A stretch of 64,000 nucleotides of DNA from Chloroflexota bacterium (GCA_016190505.1 JACPQM010000023.1:1-64000); one strand, 5' to 3'. Positions 40,937-49,209 are shown, counted from the first letter of the stretch. Notes: generated by a model from the letters alone, not told the origin. Numbers and translations are program-made.

Positions 40937-41590
40937 TTAGGGGTGCTCGTGGGACACGCCTTCCGGCTCGGGCACCCCGTCAGGGTCGTGGCCTTCCAGG
41001 GCTCTCACGTGGCGGGGAAGGACGTGCTGTTGATACACGCGCTCTAGCTGGTCCAGCAGGCGCTCCGGGTCGGCATCGTAGCATATAACGGCGCCCGTTT
41101 TCTTCTCGACCATGCCAATAATCTGTTTCAGGTGCTGGGTGATGCCCCCGGTTCCTTCCAGGACCCCTATTACCTTGCCCTCGTCATAGGCGATGGCGAA
41201 CTCGCCCAGCGTCCCGGAGCGGCCGCCAGCGAAGACTACCACGTCACAGCTCCTGATGTTCTCGATCTCCCGCCCCATCAGCCCGCTTCCCGTGTAGATG
41301 ATGGCGTCATAGCCCCGGGTGGGCGAGTGGTACTTCCTCACGTGCTCCTCCAGGTTGAGGGCGGGCGACACGCCCACCACGGTGCCGCCTCCCGCTTTGG
41401 CCCCCTTCACGGCCTCCTGGGGCAGCCCGGGACAGGCCCCGGTCACCAGCACGTAGCCCCGTTTGGCCACGGCGACGCCCAGCCGGCGCACCGGCTCGCA
41501 CACCGTCTCCGGCAGGTAGCCACCCGCCGAACCCATTACCCCAACGGTCATCCGCGGGAATACTGAATCCTGATGCGGCTTATCGCCCAT
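40937..41590 (-). CDS. LOG-family (lysine-decarboxylase-like) nucleotide-binding protein
   Basis: A 217-residue Rossmann-like protein of the TIGR00725/LOG-related group. Features are MTVGVMGSAGG, YVLVTGACPGLPQEAVKGAKAGGGTVVGVSPA and the loop VVVFAGGRSGTLGEFAIAYDEGKVIGVL, which replaces the P-G-G-x-G-T-x-x-E motif of cytokinin-type LOG phosphoribohydrolases by A-G-G-R-S-G-T-L-G-E, keeping the Glu. It could hydrolyse or bind nucleotides; the precise function is unknown. GGGAGTG precedes its ATG. It lies 12 bases downstream of mutL in the same direction. Confidence 0.85.
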   Translation of the reverse strand: MGDKPHQDSVFPRMTVGVMGSAGGYLPETVCEPVRRLGVAVAKRGYVLVTGACPGLPQEAVKGAKAGGGTVVGVSPALNLEEHVRKYHSPTRGYDAIIYTGSGLMGREIENIRSCDVVVFAGGRSGTLGEFAIAYDEGKVIGVLEGTGGITQHLKQIIGMVEKKTGAVICYDADPERLLDQLERVYQQHVLPRHVRALEGHDPDGVPEPEGVSHEHP

Positions 41591-41602
41591 GGGGCACTCC
41601 CT

Positions 41603-43471
41603 TCAATGTCGCCCGAACTCGCGCTCGAGCTGCGCCTGGCTCAGGTGAAGCATGATGGGCCGGCCATGGGGACAGGTGCGTGGGGACTCGCAGGCCTCCA
41701 GTTCGCGCAGCAGGCCCCGCATCTCCTGGTCGCCCAGGGACTGACCGGCTTTGACCGCGCCATGGCAGGCCAGGGATATGGCGATGGCGTCGGCCCAATC
41801 GCCAGGGGAACCTGCCTTGAGGGTGTCCAGGAGGTCTGGGAGCACCCGGGCGACGTCTTTGCCCGCCAGGACAGCGGGCACCGACCGCACCAGGTACGTT
41901 CGGTCGCCGAAGTGCTCGATGTCGAAGCCATAGGCGGCCAGGGCCGCCCGCTGCTCTTCGAGTCCCGAATCTCGGGAATGGGGCGATAGCTCCACAGTGG
42001 CTGGCTGGAGCATGCCCTGGACCTGGGGCTGCCGGCGCTTCTGCTGTGACCGGAGCTGCTCGTAGAGCACGCGCTCGTGGGCGGCGTGCTGGTCCACCAG
42101 GTACACTCCGTCCGGCCCTTCGGCCACGATGTAGGTGCTGGCAATCTGGCCCATGACCCGGAGCACAGGCAGCCGGGCCGTGACTGCGGGTGCCGGCGAG
42201 GCCGCAGCCGGGGGGCCGCTAGCGGCGCCTGGTGGGGCTGGAACGGGCGCCTGTGGCGAGCGCCAGTATTGGGGGGCCAGGGCGTCGGGCAACATGCCCT
42301 GAGTGGGCTGGGCATGCAGTGCCAGCGGCGGAGGCGGCGCCCAGGGCCTGCCTTGGCCGGGGTCCAGTCCTGATCGGTCGGCTCGGTCCCATCCGTCGGG
42401 TCCGTCCGATCGGTGGTGAGGGGGGGACTCAAACGGCGGCGGCACCCGCAGGCTGGGCACCGGCGCATGGCGATTGAGGGTGGCCGCCACCGCCTCTTTG
42501 ACCGCAACGAACACGGCCGACTCCAGGCGGAAGCGCACCTCGCGCTTGGCGGGGTGGACGTTAACGTCCACCTCTGCTGGTGGGAGGGCCAGGTGCAGGA
42601 TGGCGATGGGGTGGCGCCCCACCATCAGGTGTGTCCGGTAGGCCTCGGCGACGGCCGCGCGCAGGCTGCCGCTGTGCACCCAGCGCCGGTTGACGAAGGT
42701 GCTGATGTGCGCGGGGCTGGCCCGGCTCAGTGAGGGCGGGCTGACCAGCCCCCACAGCCGGGGCCGGGCCGTGGGCACCTCGCCCTCCTGCGTTACACTG
42801 TCTACTTCGAGCAAGGCGCCCGCAACCTCCGCCGAATAGACCGCGGCGGCCACCTCGCGGAGCTGTCCACTGCCCGGCGAACGGAACGCCTCGCGGCCAT
42901 CGAGCAGCAGGACGAAGGCCACCTCGGGGAAGGCCAGGGCGTACTGGTGGACCAGGCTAGAGATGTGGCCGCCCTCGGTGGCCGCCGAGCGCAGGAACTT
43001 GAGCCGGGCGGGCAAATGGTGGAAAAGCTGGCGCACCGTCACCGTGGTGCCCACGGGGCAGGCAGCCTTGCCTTTCTGGATCGTGGCCCCACCCTGGATC
43101 TGCACCTGGTAGCCGGCCATCTCGTTGGCGGTGCGGGTCACCAGCCGGACCTCGGCCACGGCGGCGATGGAAGGCAGCGCCTCGCCCCGGAAGCCCAGGG
43201 TGACGATGGCCTCCAGGTCCCTGTCAGACGAAAGCTTGCTGGTGGCATGGCGGTGGAAGGCCAGCTCAACCTCGTGGGAGGGGATGCCGCCGCCGTCGTC
43301 GGTGATGCGGATAAGCTGGAGGCCACCGCCCCGTGCCTCGATGGTGATGTGATGGGTGCCGGCATCCAGGGAGTTCTCCAGCAGCTCCTTGACCACCGAG
43401 GCTGGGCGCTCCACCACCTCGCCGGCGGCGATCTTGGCGGCCACCTCAGGCGTCAGCACCTGTATAGGCAT
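41603..43471 (-). CDS. mutL: DNA mismatch repair protein MutL
   Basis: MutL links mismatch recognition by MutS to strand excision. The 622-residue protein starts MPIQVLTPEVAAKIAAGEVVERPASVVKELLENSLDAG, the GHKL ATPase domain, with DDGGGIPSHEVELAFHRHATSKL and TLGFRGEALPSIAAV. A proline-rich linker (about 330-430) follows. The C-terminal domain has DQHAAHERVLYE, the metal motif of the endonuclease-type MutL, and ends in CPHGRPIMLHLSQAQLEREFGRH. A short TCCCGA-atc-TCGGGA palindrome (41963-41977) lies in the C-terminal coding part. mutS lies 2.5 kb upstream, across a repeat-rich insertion zone. Confidence 0.97.
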   Translation of the reverse strand: MPIQVLTPEVAAKIAAGEVVERPASVVKELLENSLDAGTHHITIEARGGGLQLIRITDDGGGIPSHEVELAFHRHATSKLSSDRDLEAIVTLGFRGEALPSIAAVAEVRLVTRTANEMAGYQVQIQGGATIQKGKAACPVGTTVTVRQLFHHLPARLKFLRSAATEGGHISSLVHQYALAFPEVAFVLLLDGREAFRSPGSGQLREVAAAVYSAEVAGALLEVDSVTQEGEVPTARPRLWGLVSPPSLSRASPAHISTFVNRRWVHSGSLRAAVAEAYRTHLMVGRHPIAILHLALPPAEVDVNVHPAKREVRFRLESAVFVAVKEAVAATLNRHAPVPSLRVPPPFESPPHHRSDGPDGWDRADRSGLDPGQGRPWAPPPPLALHAQPTQGMLPDALAPQYWRSPQAPVPAPPGAASGPPAAASPAPAVTARLPVLRVMGQIASTYIVAEGPDGVYLVDQHAAHERVLYEQLRSQQKRRQPQVQGMLQPATVELSPHSRDSGLEEQRAALAAYGFDIEHFGDRTYLVRSVPAVLAGKDVARVLPDLLDTLKAGSPGDWADAIAISLACHGAVKAGQSLGDQEMRGLLRELEACESPRTCPHGRPIMLHLSQAQLEREFGRH

Positions 43472-43494
43472 GCCTTCAGTTTACGCGACAGGGG

Positions 43495-43975
43495 GTATCT
43501 CCGGTAGGGGCAAGGCGCGCCATGCCCCTACGTTTGCCTGCCCACATGCGCCTTACCTCAGAGGGAATGGGTTCAGCCTGCAAACCGGGACCCACACCGG
43601 GGGCCGTAGGGGCAAGGCGTTGCCTTGCCCCACGTTTGTTCGACCCCACACGGCTTATCCTTGAAAAATGGGTCCAGGTTACAAACCCAATGCGCGTGAT
43701 AGGCCGGTTGGCGGTGCACAGCGCGGGGGCAAGGCGCGCCATGCCCCTACGTTTGCCTGCCCATATCGCCTTACCCCAGAGGGAATGGGTTCAGCCTGCA
43801 AACCGGGACCCACACCGGGGGCCGTAGGGGCAAGGCGTTGCCTTGCCCCACGTTTGTTCGACCCCACACGGCTTATCCTTGAAAAATGGGTCCAGGTTAC
43901 AGACCCGAAGCCGCGTGATAGGCCGGTTGGCGGTGCACAGCGCGGGGGCATGGCGCGCCATGCCCCTACCCATAT
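43495..43975. repeat. 219-bp tandem repeat, about 2.2 copies
   Basis: The CAAGGCGCGCC/CATGGCGCGCC landmark recurs at 43511, 43730 and 43949, an exact 219-base period. Each unit contains a GCGCGCC GTAGGGGC palindrome, GGGAATGGGTTCAGCCTGC, a second palindrome (GTAGGGGCAAGGCGTTGCCTTGCCCCACG), CACACGGCTTATCCTTG and GATAGGCCGGTTGGCGGTG. The two full units differ at only a few bases; the third is partial. ORFs reported here are repeat translations. Confidence 0.92.
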
Positions 43976-44014
43976 ACAGCTTATCGTTGAAGAATCAGGC
44001 CAGTGGGTGGTGCA

Positions 44015-44458
44015 TTACCGGCGGCAGGGGATGGCCTCCAGGCGGGCGATGTAGTCCGGCGGCAGGCCGCGGGCGCGGGCGCCCCGCAGGATGCGCTCCA
44101 TATAGTCCTTGCTGGGCAGGAACTTGCCTGTCCTGTGGGCGAAATAGACGACCGCCTGGTACTTGGTCCCGTCCTGGGCCACCACCTCGACCTCGCCCCG
44201 GCGGTAGGCGTAGGGCACGCCCTCCCACTTGTCCAATGCCGACAGGCCGGCCTCGTCCACCTCGTACAGGGCGCCCCAGACGGCGTCCTCCGGCGCCTCG
44301 ACCATGTCGGCGGAGCCGCCCCTGCGCTGGGTGGAGTAGCGAGTGAAGGCCAAAGTGTAACCCTGGGCGGCGGCGGGGCGCAAGAACTTCGCCCCGGGAC
44401 ACCGCCGCCGCATCTGCACCGGGTCCATGTTAGAGGCGTAGGCAAAGTAGAGGGGCAT
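44015..44458 (-). CDS. Gamma-glutamylcyclotransferase-like protein
   Basis: The true start is the ATG at 44458 (MPLYFAYASNMDPVQM), with GAGGTG immediately upstream; the track ORF extends into repeats. The 147-residue protein has the GGCT/butirosin cyclotransferase-like fold: FAYASN near the substrate loop, VWGALYEVDEAGLSALDKWEG with the likely catalytic Glu, and YRRGEVEVVAQDGTKYQAVVYFA. Members cyclise gamma-glutamyl groups to 5-oxoproline and free amines; the substrate is unknown here. It is placed between mutL and the duplicated mutS ends. Confidence 0.87.
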   Translation of the reverse strand: MPLYFAYASNMDPVQMRRRCPGAKFLRPAAAQGYTLAFTRYSTQRRGGSADMVEAPEDAVWGALYEVDEAGLSALDKWEGVPYAYRRGEVEVVAQDGTKYQAVVYFAHRTGKFLPSKDYMERILRGARARGLPPDYIARLEAIPCRR

Positions 44459-44484
44459 ATCACCTCGATCCGCAGATTCCACTG

Positions 44485-44620
44485 GGGTACGGATTGCTTC
44501 GCTGCGCTCGCAATGACCTACTATGTGTCGTTGCGAGGCCCCACAGGGCCGAAGCAACCCGTACCCCTGGCCGTGAGTGGAGAGAACGGGTTGCTTCGCC
44601 CGCCTCGGGCTGGCTCGCAA
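44485..44620. repeat. CATTGCGAG-type repeat
   Basis: GATTGCTTCGCTGCGCTCGCAATGACCTAC...CGTTGCGAGGCCCCACAGGGCCGAAGCAACCCGTAC...GGTTGCTTCGCCCGCCTCGGGCTGGCTCGCAAAGAC. Same family as 3690-4048 and 24590-24793. No gene is supported. Confidence 0.75.
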
Positions 44621-44674
44621 AGACAAAACACTCCTCATCAACCTTCAATAACAACCGTTGGATGTCATTCTGGT

Positions 44675-44755
44675 TGCCTGGAGCTCATACAGCTTGGTGA
44701 GGGCTTCCAGCGGGGTCATGGCGTCTACCTCCAGGTGGGCCAATTCCTCTACATT
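44675..44755 (-). repeat. Duplicated mutS 3' end, copy A
   Basis: GCCTGGAGCTCATACAGCTTGGTGAGGGCTTCCAGCGGGGTCATGGCGTC... is a near copy of the last part of mutS (45994-46060), encoding about MTPLEALTKLYELQ on the minus strand. It directly abuts the stop of the lipoprotein gene. Confidence 0.85.
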
Positions 44756-44765
44756 TGACAGGAGT

Positions 44766-45455
44766 CTACTGTGCTGGGAAGAGGCCAAGCTCTACAGCCA
44801 GGTCGTAGACCGTCACCGATAAGCCGGATACATTGGCGCCTATGCGATAGGCTGTATCGTCAAAGCTCCGGGCGCTGAATACCCATCGCAGTTTTTGCCA
44901 GGTCAAAGACTCGTCGAGAGATTGCGGCCCCGGGTAGCCAGTCTTGACCACATGGACCGCTGGAGCGCCCCGGAAGGTGGCATTGGCCGTACCCAAGGCG
45001 TCTTTCGCATCCTGCTCCGAGCCGTATCGCTCAATGGACAGCGACCTGGAATGGCCAGCCGCAGTCATAATGTTGGCAGAAACACCGTTGGCGACGCATC
45101 TCAAGTCACGTTGTAGGAACAGTGTGTCGGCTAGCTCCGGCATAGCACGCAACACGATCCTGCTCTCAACCTCGAAGCTGGGGCAGGGCTGTAGAGGAGT
45201 GGCAGCCGGCGTGGAAGTGGGCGTAGGCTTAGGAGTAGGCGTAGGGGTCGGCTTGGGTGTAGGCGTTGGTGTGGGCACAGGCGTGGGAGTAGGTGGGGGT
45301 ACTGGCGTAGCAGCAGGTAGCGACGTGGGACTTGGCGGTGGGACTGGCGTATCAGTGGGCACGCCCGTCGGGGTAGCTGGGGGCTGACAAGCCCCGAGCA
45401 CAGCCGCTAGTCCGAGCAACGTACACACCAGGATGCCATTGTGGTTCTTGAGCAT
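44766..45455 (-). CDS. Lipoprotein with a Pro/Thr-rich stalk
   Basis: This 229-residue secreted protein begins MLKNHNGILVCTLLGLAAVLGACQ, a signal peptide with a lipobox (L-G-A-C), so it should be lipid-anchored at the outer face of the membrane. Residues about 26-90 form a low-complexity stalk (PTPTPTPKPTPTPTPKPTP). The C-terminal domain of about 135 residues has two Cys (PCPSFEV, RDLRCVAN) and no family that I recognise. GGGGGCTAAG precedes the ATG. It is bracketed by duplicated mutS ends, so it probably arrived as part of an insertion between mutS and mutL. Confidence 0.75.
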   Translation of the reverse strand: MLKNHNGILVCTLLGLAAVLGACQPPATPTGVPTDTPVPPPSPTSLPAATPVPPPTPTPVPTPTPTPKPTPTPTPKPTPTSTPAATPLQPCPSFEVESRIVLRAMPELADTLFLQRDLRCVANGVSANIMTAAGHSRSLSIERYGSEQDAKDALGTANATFRGAPAVHVVKTGYPGPQSLDESLTWQKLRWVFSARSFDDTAYRIGANVSGLSVTVYDLAVELGLFPAQ

Positions 45456-45463
45456 CTTAGCCC

Positions 45464-45548
45464 CCTTTCGCCCTCGCCTGTAGCTCGTACAGCTTGGTGA
45501 GGGCCTCCAGCGGGGTCATGGCGTCGGAGTGGAGGTGGGACAGCTACG
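45464..45548 (-). repeat. Duplicated mutS 3' end, copy B
   Basis: TTTCGCCCTCGCCTGTAGCTCGTACAGCTTGGTGAGGGCCTCCAGCGGGGTCATGGCGTC... matches the true mutS end (45983-46060) with a few changes. The CopG-like gene next to it reads into this copy. Confidence 0.88.
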
Positions 45549-45761
45549 CCGCCGCTCGTACTCCTCACAGGTCACCGTGCCCTCTGTGTCGGCCAGGGCC
45601 TTTGTGCCCTCTTGGACGTCCTCGGCGTCTTCCAGCACTTCCAGGGCGGCATCTCGGATGACCCTGGCCATGGACGTGTGTCGCTCGTAGGCCAGGCGGC
45701 GCAGGCGTTCGTGTTGATCTGCGGTCAGGAAGGTGGTGGCGCGCCTGAAGTTTGTGGCCAT
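45516..45761 (-). CDS. Ribbon-helix-helix protein with an altered C-terminus
   Basis: An 81-residue CopG/RHH-type DNA-binding protein: MATNFRRATTFLTADQHERLRRLAYERHTSMARVIRDAALEVLEDAEDVQEG. It is homologous along its length to the 66-residue protein at 49561. Its last 10 or so residues (RRSCPTSTPTP) are encoded by mutS-tail copy B, so the native end seems to have been replaced. AAGGTGAG precedes the ATG. An AT-rich ACATATATATG upstream resembles the operator-like site of the 49561 homologue. No toxin gene is adjacent. Confidence 0.75.
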   Translation of the reverse strand: MATNFRRATTFLTADQHERLRRLAYERHTSMARVIRDAALEVLEDAEDVQEGTKALADTEGTVTCEEYERRRSCPTSTPTP

Positions 45762-45827
45762 TACATCTCACCTTGGTCGCAGGATAGCATATATATGTTA
45801 CCATGCCTCGGAGGGGACGCTTTCCTC

Positions 45828-45938
45828 CTGTCATTCTGAGTCCCGACGCATCGGGACGAAGAATCCGTAGCCCTTGGTTCTGCAAAACGCCGAGATACGG
45901 ATTCTTCGGTCGCTGCGCTCCCTCAGAATGACATGGAA
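45828..45938. repeat. GTCATTCTGAGTCCCGAC repeat with inverted halves
   Basis: GTCATTCTGAGTCCCGACGCATCGGGACGAAGAATCCGTA... and further on ...TACGGATTCTTCGGTCGCTGCGCTCCCTCAGAATGAC form long inverted ends of one element; a TCCCGAC palindrome is nested in the left half. A shorter copy lies at 23223. No gene is supported between the CopG-like gene and mutS. Confidence 0.85.
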
Positions 45939-45973
45939 TATCGCCTTTTCTGCTCAATAGGCACAAGGTGCGC

Positions 45974-48694
45974 CTAGGGCTGTTTCGCCCTCGCCTGTAG
46001 CTCATAGAGCTTGGTGAGGGCTTCCAGCGGGGTCAGGGCGTCCAGCTCCAGGCGGGAGAGCTCTTCCAGCAGCTCGTGGTGGGGAGGGAACAGTGGCAAC
46101 TGGGGCGGGCGCTCGCGGCGACGGGTCCGACTAGGGCCGGACTGGTCGCGGCTGGCCTCTAGCTCGGAGAGGATCTCCTCGGCCCGCTGGACCACGGGCC
46201 GGGGCAGGCCGGCCAGCCGAGCAACGTGGATGCCGTAGGACCTGTCGGCGCCGCCTGGTATCACCTGGCGCAGGAACACCACCTGGCCCCCCTCGTCGCT
46301 CACCGCCATCTGCAGGTTCCGCACCCGCGGCAGGTAGCGGGCCAGCTCGGTAAGCTCGTGGTAGTGGGTGGCGAACACCGTGCGCGCCCCCAGGCGGGGG
46401 TGGTTGTGGATGAACTCGGCCACGGCGCGGGCAATGGAGATGCCATCGTAGGTGGAGGTGCCCCGGCCAATCTCGTCCAGCACCAGCAGCGAGCGCGGGG
46501 TGGCCTGGTTCAGGATGGCGGCGGTCTCCATCATCTCCACCAGGAACGTGGAGCGGCCCAGGGCGAGGTCGTCGCGGGCGCCCACCCGGGTGAAGATGCG
46601 GTCCACCAGGCCGATGCTGGCCGCACGGGCGGGGACGAAGCTGCCTACCTGGGCCATGAGCACCATGAGGGCCACCTGGCGCAGGTAGGTGCTCTTGCCC
46701 GACATGTTGGGCCCGGTGAGCACCAGGAGCTGCGCATCCCGGCAGGCGAGGTGGACGTCGTTGGGGACGAAGGGGTCGCTGGTGCTCCGTTCCACCACGG
46801 GGTGGCGCCCGACCTCGATGGTCAGGGTGTCGCCCTCGTTCAGCTCGGGGCGGATGTAGCCGTAGCGGGCCGCTGCCTCAGCCAGGGCGGAGAGCACGTC
46901 GAGTTGGGCGATGGCCGACGCCGTGGCCAGCAGCTCGGCGCCAGCCGCCCCGACCTGGGCGCACACCTGGCGGAACAGGCTGGCCTCCAGGTCGCTCATG
47001 CGCTCCTGGGCGGTGAGCACCAGGGACTCGTACTCCTTCAGCTCGGGGGTGTAGAAGCGCTCCGCCCCCACCAGCGTCTGTTTGCGGATGTAGTGGGCGG
47101 GCACGCGCTCCAAATGGGCGTTGGTCACCTCGATGTAGTAGCCGAAGACCTTGTTGTAGCCCACCTTGAGGGAGCGGATGCCGGTGCGCTCCCGCTCCAC
47201 GCTCTCCAGGTTGGCCAGGTAGTCGCGGGCGCCCCGGGAGGACGAGCGTAGCTCGTCCAACTCCGGGGAGAAGCCCTCCCGGATCAGGCCGCCCTCGGTG
47301 GCTGTCGGTGGAGGGTCGTCCACGATGGCCTTCTCCACAAGCTCGGCTAGCTCGGTGTGAGGTCGCAGGAGCGCTAGCAGGGGGGCCAGAGGCTGTCCCG
47401 GACCTGCTGCCGGGGCTGCAGTGTGGACCTCACCCTCACCCTGCCCTCTCCCATCGAGGGAGAGGGGAACCCCTCTCTCCCCTGGAGGGAGAGAGTTGGA
47501 GAGAGGGGGAGGTTCGCTGCCCAACACGCGTTCTGTCCCCACCCCACGCGCTGCATCCGCCGGGGCCAGTGCCTCGCGCAGGCGGGGGATGGCCTCCAGG
47601 GTGCGCCGCAGCGCGAGCAGCTCTCGGGGCGATACCATCCCGACTTGTCGGGACCGGATTCGGTTGACCAGCCGCTCCAGGTCGGCCAGCGGGCCCAGGA
47701 TGGAGGCGGCCTGTGCCCGCTCCAGGGAGTGGGCATGGAGCCAGGCCACGGCGTCCAGCCGGGCATTGAGCTGGGCCAGGTCCAGCAGAGGTTGCCCGAG
47801 CCAACGCTTGAGCAACCGTCCGCCCATTGCGGTGCGGGTGAGGTCCAGGACGTGCAGTAGCGAGTGTCCCGACTTGTCGGGACCTTCGGGGAAGACGTCC
47901 AGGTTGTGCCGGGTCTGGGCGTCCAGCAGCATGTACTGCCCCGTGGAGTAGGTGGCCAGCCCGGTGAGCTGGCTGAGGGCGCCCTTCTGGGTCTCTTCCA
48001 GGTAGTGGAGGATGGCCCCCGCCGCGCAGACCGCCAGGGGCAATCCCTGGCAGCCGAAGCTGTCCAGGGAAGCGACCTGGAATTGCCGCAGCAGCCGCTC
48101 CTGGGCGGCATCTGGCTCGAAGGCCGGCGCGGGAAGGGGGGTGACGATGGCTGAGGTCTGGGGCGGCTCCCCTCCGAAAGGTGTGAGCACCTCGGCGGGG
48201 TGCAGCCGATCCAGCTCGGCGGCAAGTTGGGCTACTGGCAACTGCGTGGCGGCGAACTCGCCGGTGGTGATGTCGGCGTAGGCAACGCCAGCCTGTTCGC
48301 CCTCAACCACCACGGCGCAGAGGTAGTTGTTGGACTTCTGCTCCAGCATGGCAGGCTCGACCACGGTGCCCGGCGTGACCACGCGCACCACGTCGCGCTC
48401 CACCAGTCCCCTGCCCGGCTCGGTAAGCTGCTCGCAGAGGGCCACCTTGTAGCCCCTGGCGATGAGCTTGGCCAGGTAGGAGTCCAGGGCGTGGTAGGGG
48501 ATCCCCGCCATGGGCACCCTTTGTCCTTTGCCCATCTCGCGGCCGGTGAGGGTGATCTCCAGCTCGCGGGCGGCGATGCGGGCGTCCTCCTCGAAGGTCT
48601 CGTAGAAGTCGCCCAGCCGGAAAAAGAGGATAGCGTTGGGGTGCTGCTGCTTGACGCGCAGGTACTGGCGGCGGAGGGGGGTGACGTCGGACAT
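45974..48694 (-). CDS. mutS: DNA mismatch repair protein MutS with three repeat-derived inserts
   Basis: MutS recognises mismatches and recruits MutL. The 906-residue protein is longer than the roughly 860 expected. The N-terminal mismatch motif is FFRLGDFYETF; the ATPase has Walker A GPNMSGKSTYLRQ, a Walker B region LLVLDEIGRGTSTYDG and ATHYHELTEL. Extra length comes from in-frame repeats: PDKSG (47866-47883), RSRQVG (47638-47653) and a segment of about 28 residues (LPPGERGVPLSLDGRGQGEG, 47429-47515), all in the connector/core region. ATPase and mismatch motifs are intact, so function is likely. Confidence 0.96.
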   Translation of the reverse strand: MSDVTPLRRQYLRVKQQHPNAILFFRLGDFYETFEEDARIAARELEITLTGREMGKGQRVPMAGIPYHALDSYLAKLIARGYKVALCEQLTEPGRGLVERDVVRVVTPGTVVEPAMLEQKSNNYLCAVVVEGEQAGVAYADITTGEFAATQLPVAQLAAELDRLHPAEVLTPFGGEPPQTSAIVTPLPAPAFEPDAAQERLLRQFQVASLDSFGCQGLPLAVCAAGAILHYLEETQKGALSQLTGLATYSTGQYMLLDAQTRHNLDVFPEGPDKSGHSLLHVLDLTRTAMGGRLLKRWLGQPLLDLAQLNARLDAVAWLHAHSLERAQAASILGPLADLERLVNRIRSRQVGMVSPRELLALRRTLEAIPRLREALAPADAARGVGTERVLGSEPPPLSNSLPPGERGVPLSLDGRGQGEGEVHTAAPAAGPGQPLAPLLALLRPHTELAELVEKAIVDDPPPTATEGGLIREGFSPELDELRSSSRGARDYLANLESVERERTGIRSLKVGYNKVFGYYIEVTNAHLERVPAHYIRKQTLVGAERFYTPELKEYESLVLTAQERMSDLEASLFRQVCAQVGAAGAELLATASAIAQLDVLSALAEAAARYGYIRPELNEGDTLTIEVGRHPVVERSTSDPFVPNDVHLACRDAQLLVLTGPNMSGKSTYLRQVALMVLMAQVGSFVPARAASIGLVDRIFTRVGARDDLALGRSTFLVEMMETAAILNQATPRSLLVLDEIGRGTSTYDGISIARAVAEFIHNHPRLGARTVFATHYHELTELARYLPRVRNLQMAVSDEGGQVVFLRQVIPGGADRSYGIHVARLAGLPRPVVQRAEEILSELEASRDQSGPSRTRRRERPPQLPLFPPHHELLEELSRLELDALTPLEALTKLYELQARAKQP
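47429..47515. repeat. CCCTCTCCC repeat inside mutS
   Basis: CCTCACCCTCACCCTGCCCTCTCCC...GAGGGAGAGGGG...CTCTCTCCCCTGGAGGGAGAG belongs to the family seen at 21761, 56515 and 57180. It stays open in the mutS frame. Confidence 0.9.
47638..47653. repeat. TCCCGAC-tt-GTCGGGA palindrome inside mutS
   Basis: A perfect seven-base inverted repeat with a two-base centre. It lies in a stretch of mutS that should read close to LVNRIR..VSPREL, where the extra residues SRQVG are found. Confidence 0.9.
47866..47883. repeat. GTCCCGAC-tt-GTCGGGAC palindrome inside mutS
   Basis: A perfect inverted repeat of eight bases per arm. It encodes PDKSG in FPEGPDKSGHSLLHVL, where MutS proteins usually have no such residues. 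Confidence 0.9.
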
Positions 48695-48742
48695 GGGCGG
48701 CTTGTGCCTATTCTAGCCCGAGGGGGTCGATGGTGGAAAGGG

Positions 48743-48997
48743 TTAGCGGTAGACCTCACGGCGGTGGCCGACGGCGGAGACGATGACTAGGCCATTCGCG
48801 TCATCCACCGTGTAGAGTAGCCGGTAGTCGCCGAGGCGAAGCCGATACTCCTGTCGCCCCCTCAGCTTCCTGGCACCTGAAGGGCGCGGGTTGATTTCCA
48901 AGGATAGTATTAGGCGACTAACTCGGGCGTGGGTGGTCGCAGGAAGTCTGTTCATTTCCTTTTGGGCGTCTCGAAGGATATGGAGAGTATAGGTCAC
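48743..48997 (-). CDS. RelE/ParE-family toxin
   Basis: An 84-residue protein with the RelE-type layout: MTYTLHILRDAQKEMNRLPATTHARVSRLILSL, then the basic strand RKLRGRQEYRLRLGDYRLLYTVDD and the C-terminal VIVSAVGHRREVYR. These give the usual arginines and final Tyr-Arg of ribosome-dependent mRNA interferases. It overlaps the upstream antitoxin gene by four bases. Confidence 0.88.
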   Translation of the reverse strand: MTYTLHILRDAQKEMNRLPATTHARVSRLILSLEINPRPSGARKLRGRQEYRLRLGDYRLLYTVDDANGLVIVSAVGHRREVYR

Positions 48998-49209
48998 CGC
49001 CGACTCTGGGCTCTATACTCGTCCAAGTATTCCCGAAATGGCCGGGAAGGCTGGCCCCGCCGCTGCCGGATGAGGGCAATGTCCAGGATGTCCTCTCGCA
49101 GCTTCGGATCATCCAAGAGCCGGGAGATGACGGCGTCCCGCTCCGCTTTAGGCAGGGCTTGCAGCGCCATAAGGAACACTTCCGCCTTGGATTCGATGGT
49201 GGTCATCAA
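48994..49209 (-). CDS. Putative antitoxin partner of the RelE-like toxin
   Basis: A 71-residue charged protein, MMTTIESKAEVFLMALQALPKAERDAVISRLLDDPKLREDILDIALI, mostly helical. I recognise no named DNA-binding domain, but the helix (ALPKAERDAVISRLL) resembles N-terminal parts of small antitoxins. It overlaps the RelE-like gene by four bases and precedes it, as antitoxins normally do. Assignment relies on context. Confidence 0.7.
   Translation of the reverse strand: MMTTIESKAEVFLMALQALPKAERDAVISRLLDDPKLREDILDIALIRQRRGQPSRPFREYLDEYRAQSRR

Noticed and set aside
45180-45375. Regular GTAGGCGT-like repeats, possible CRISPR or tandem regulatory array
   Set aside because: These encode the PTPTPTPKP stalk of the lipoprotein on the minus strand. 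There are no constant repeats with unique spacers of uniform length.
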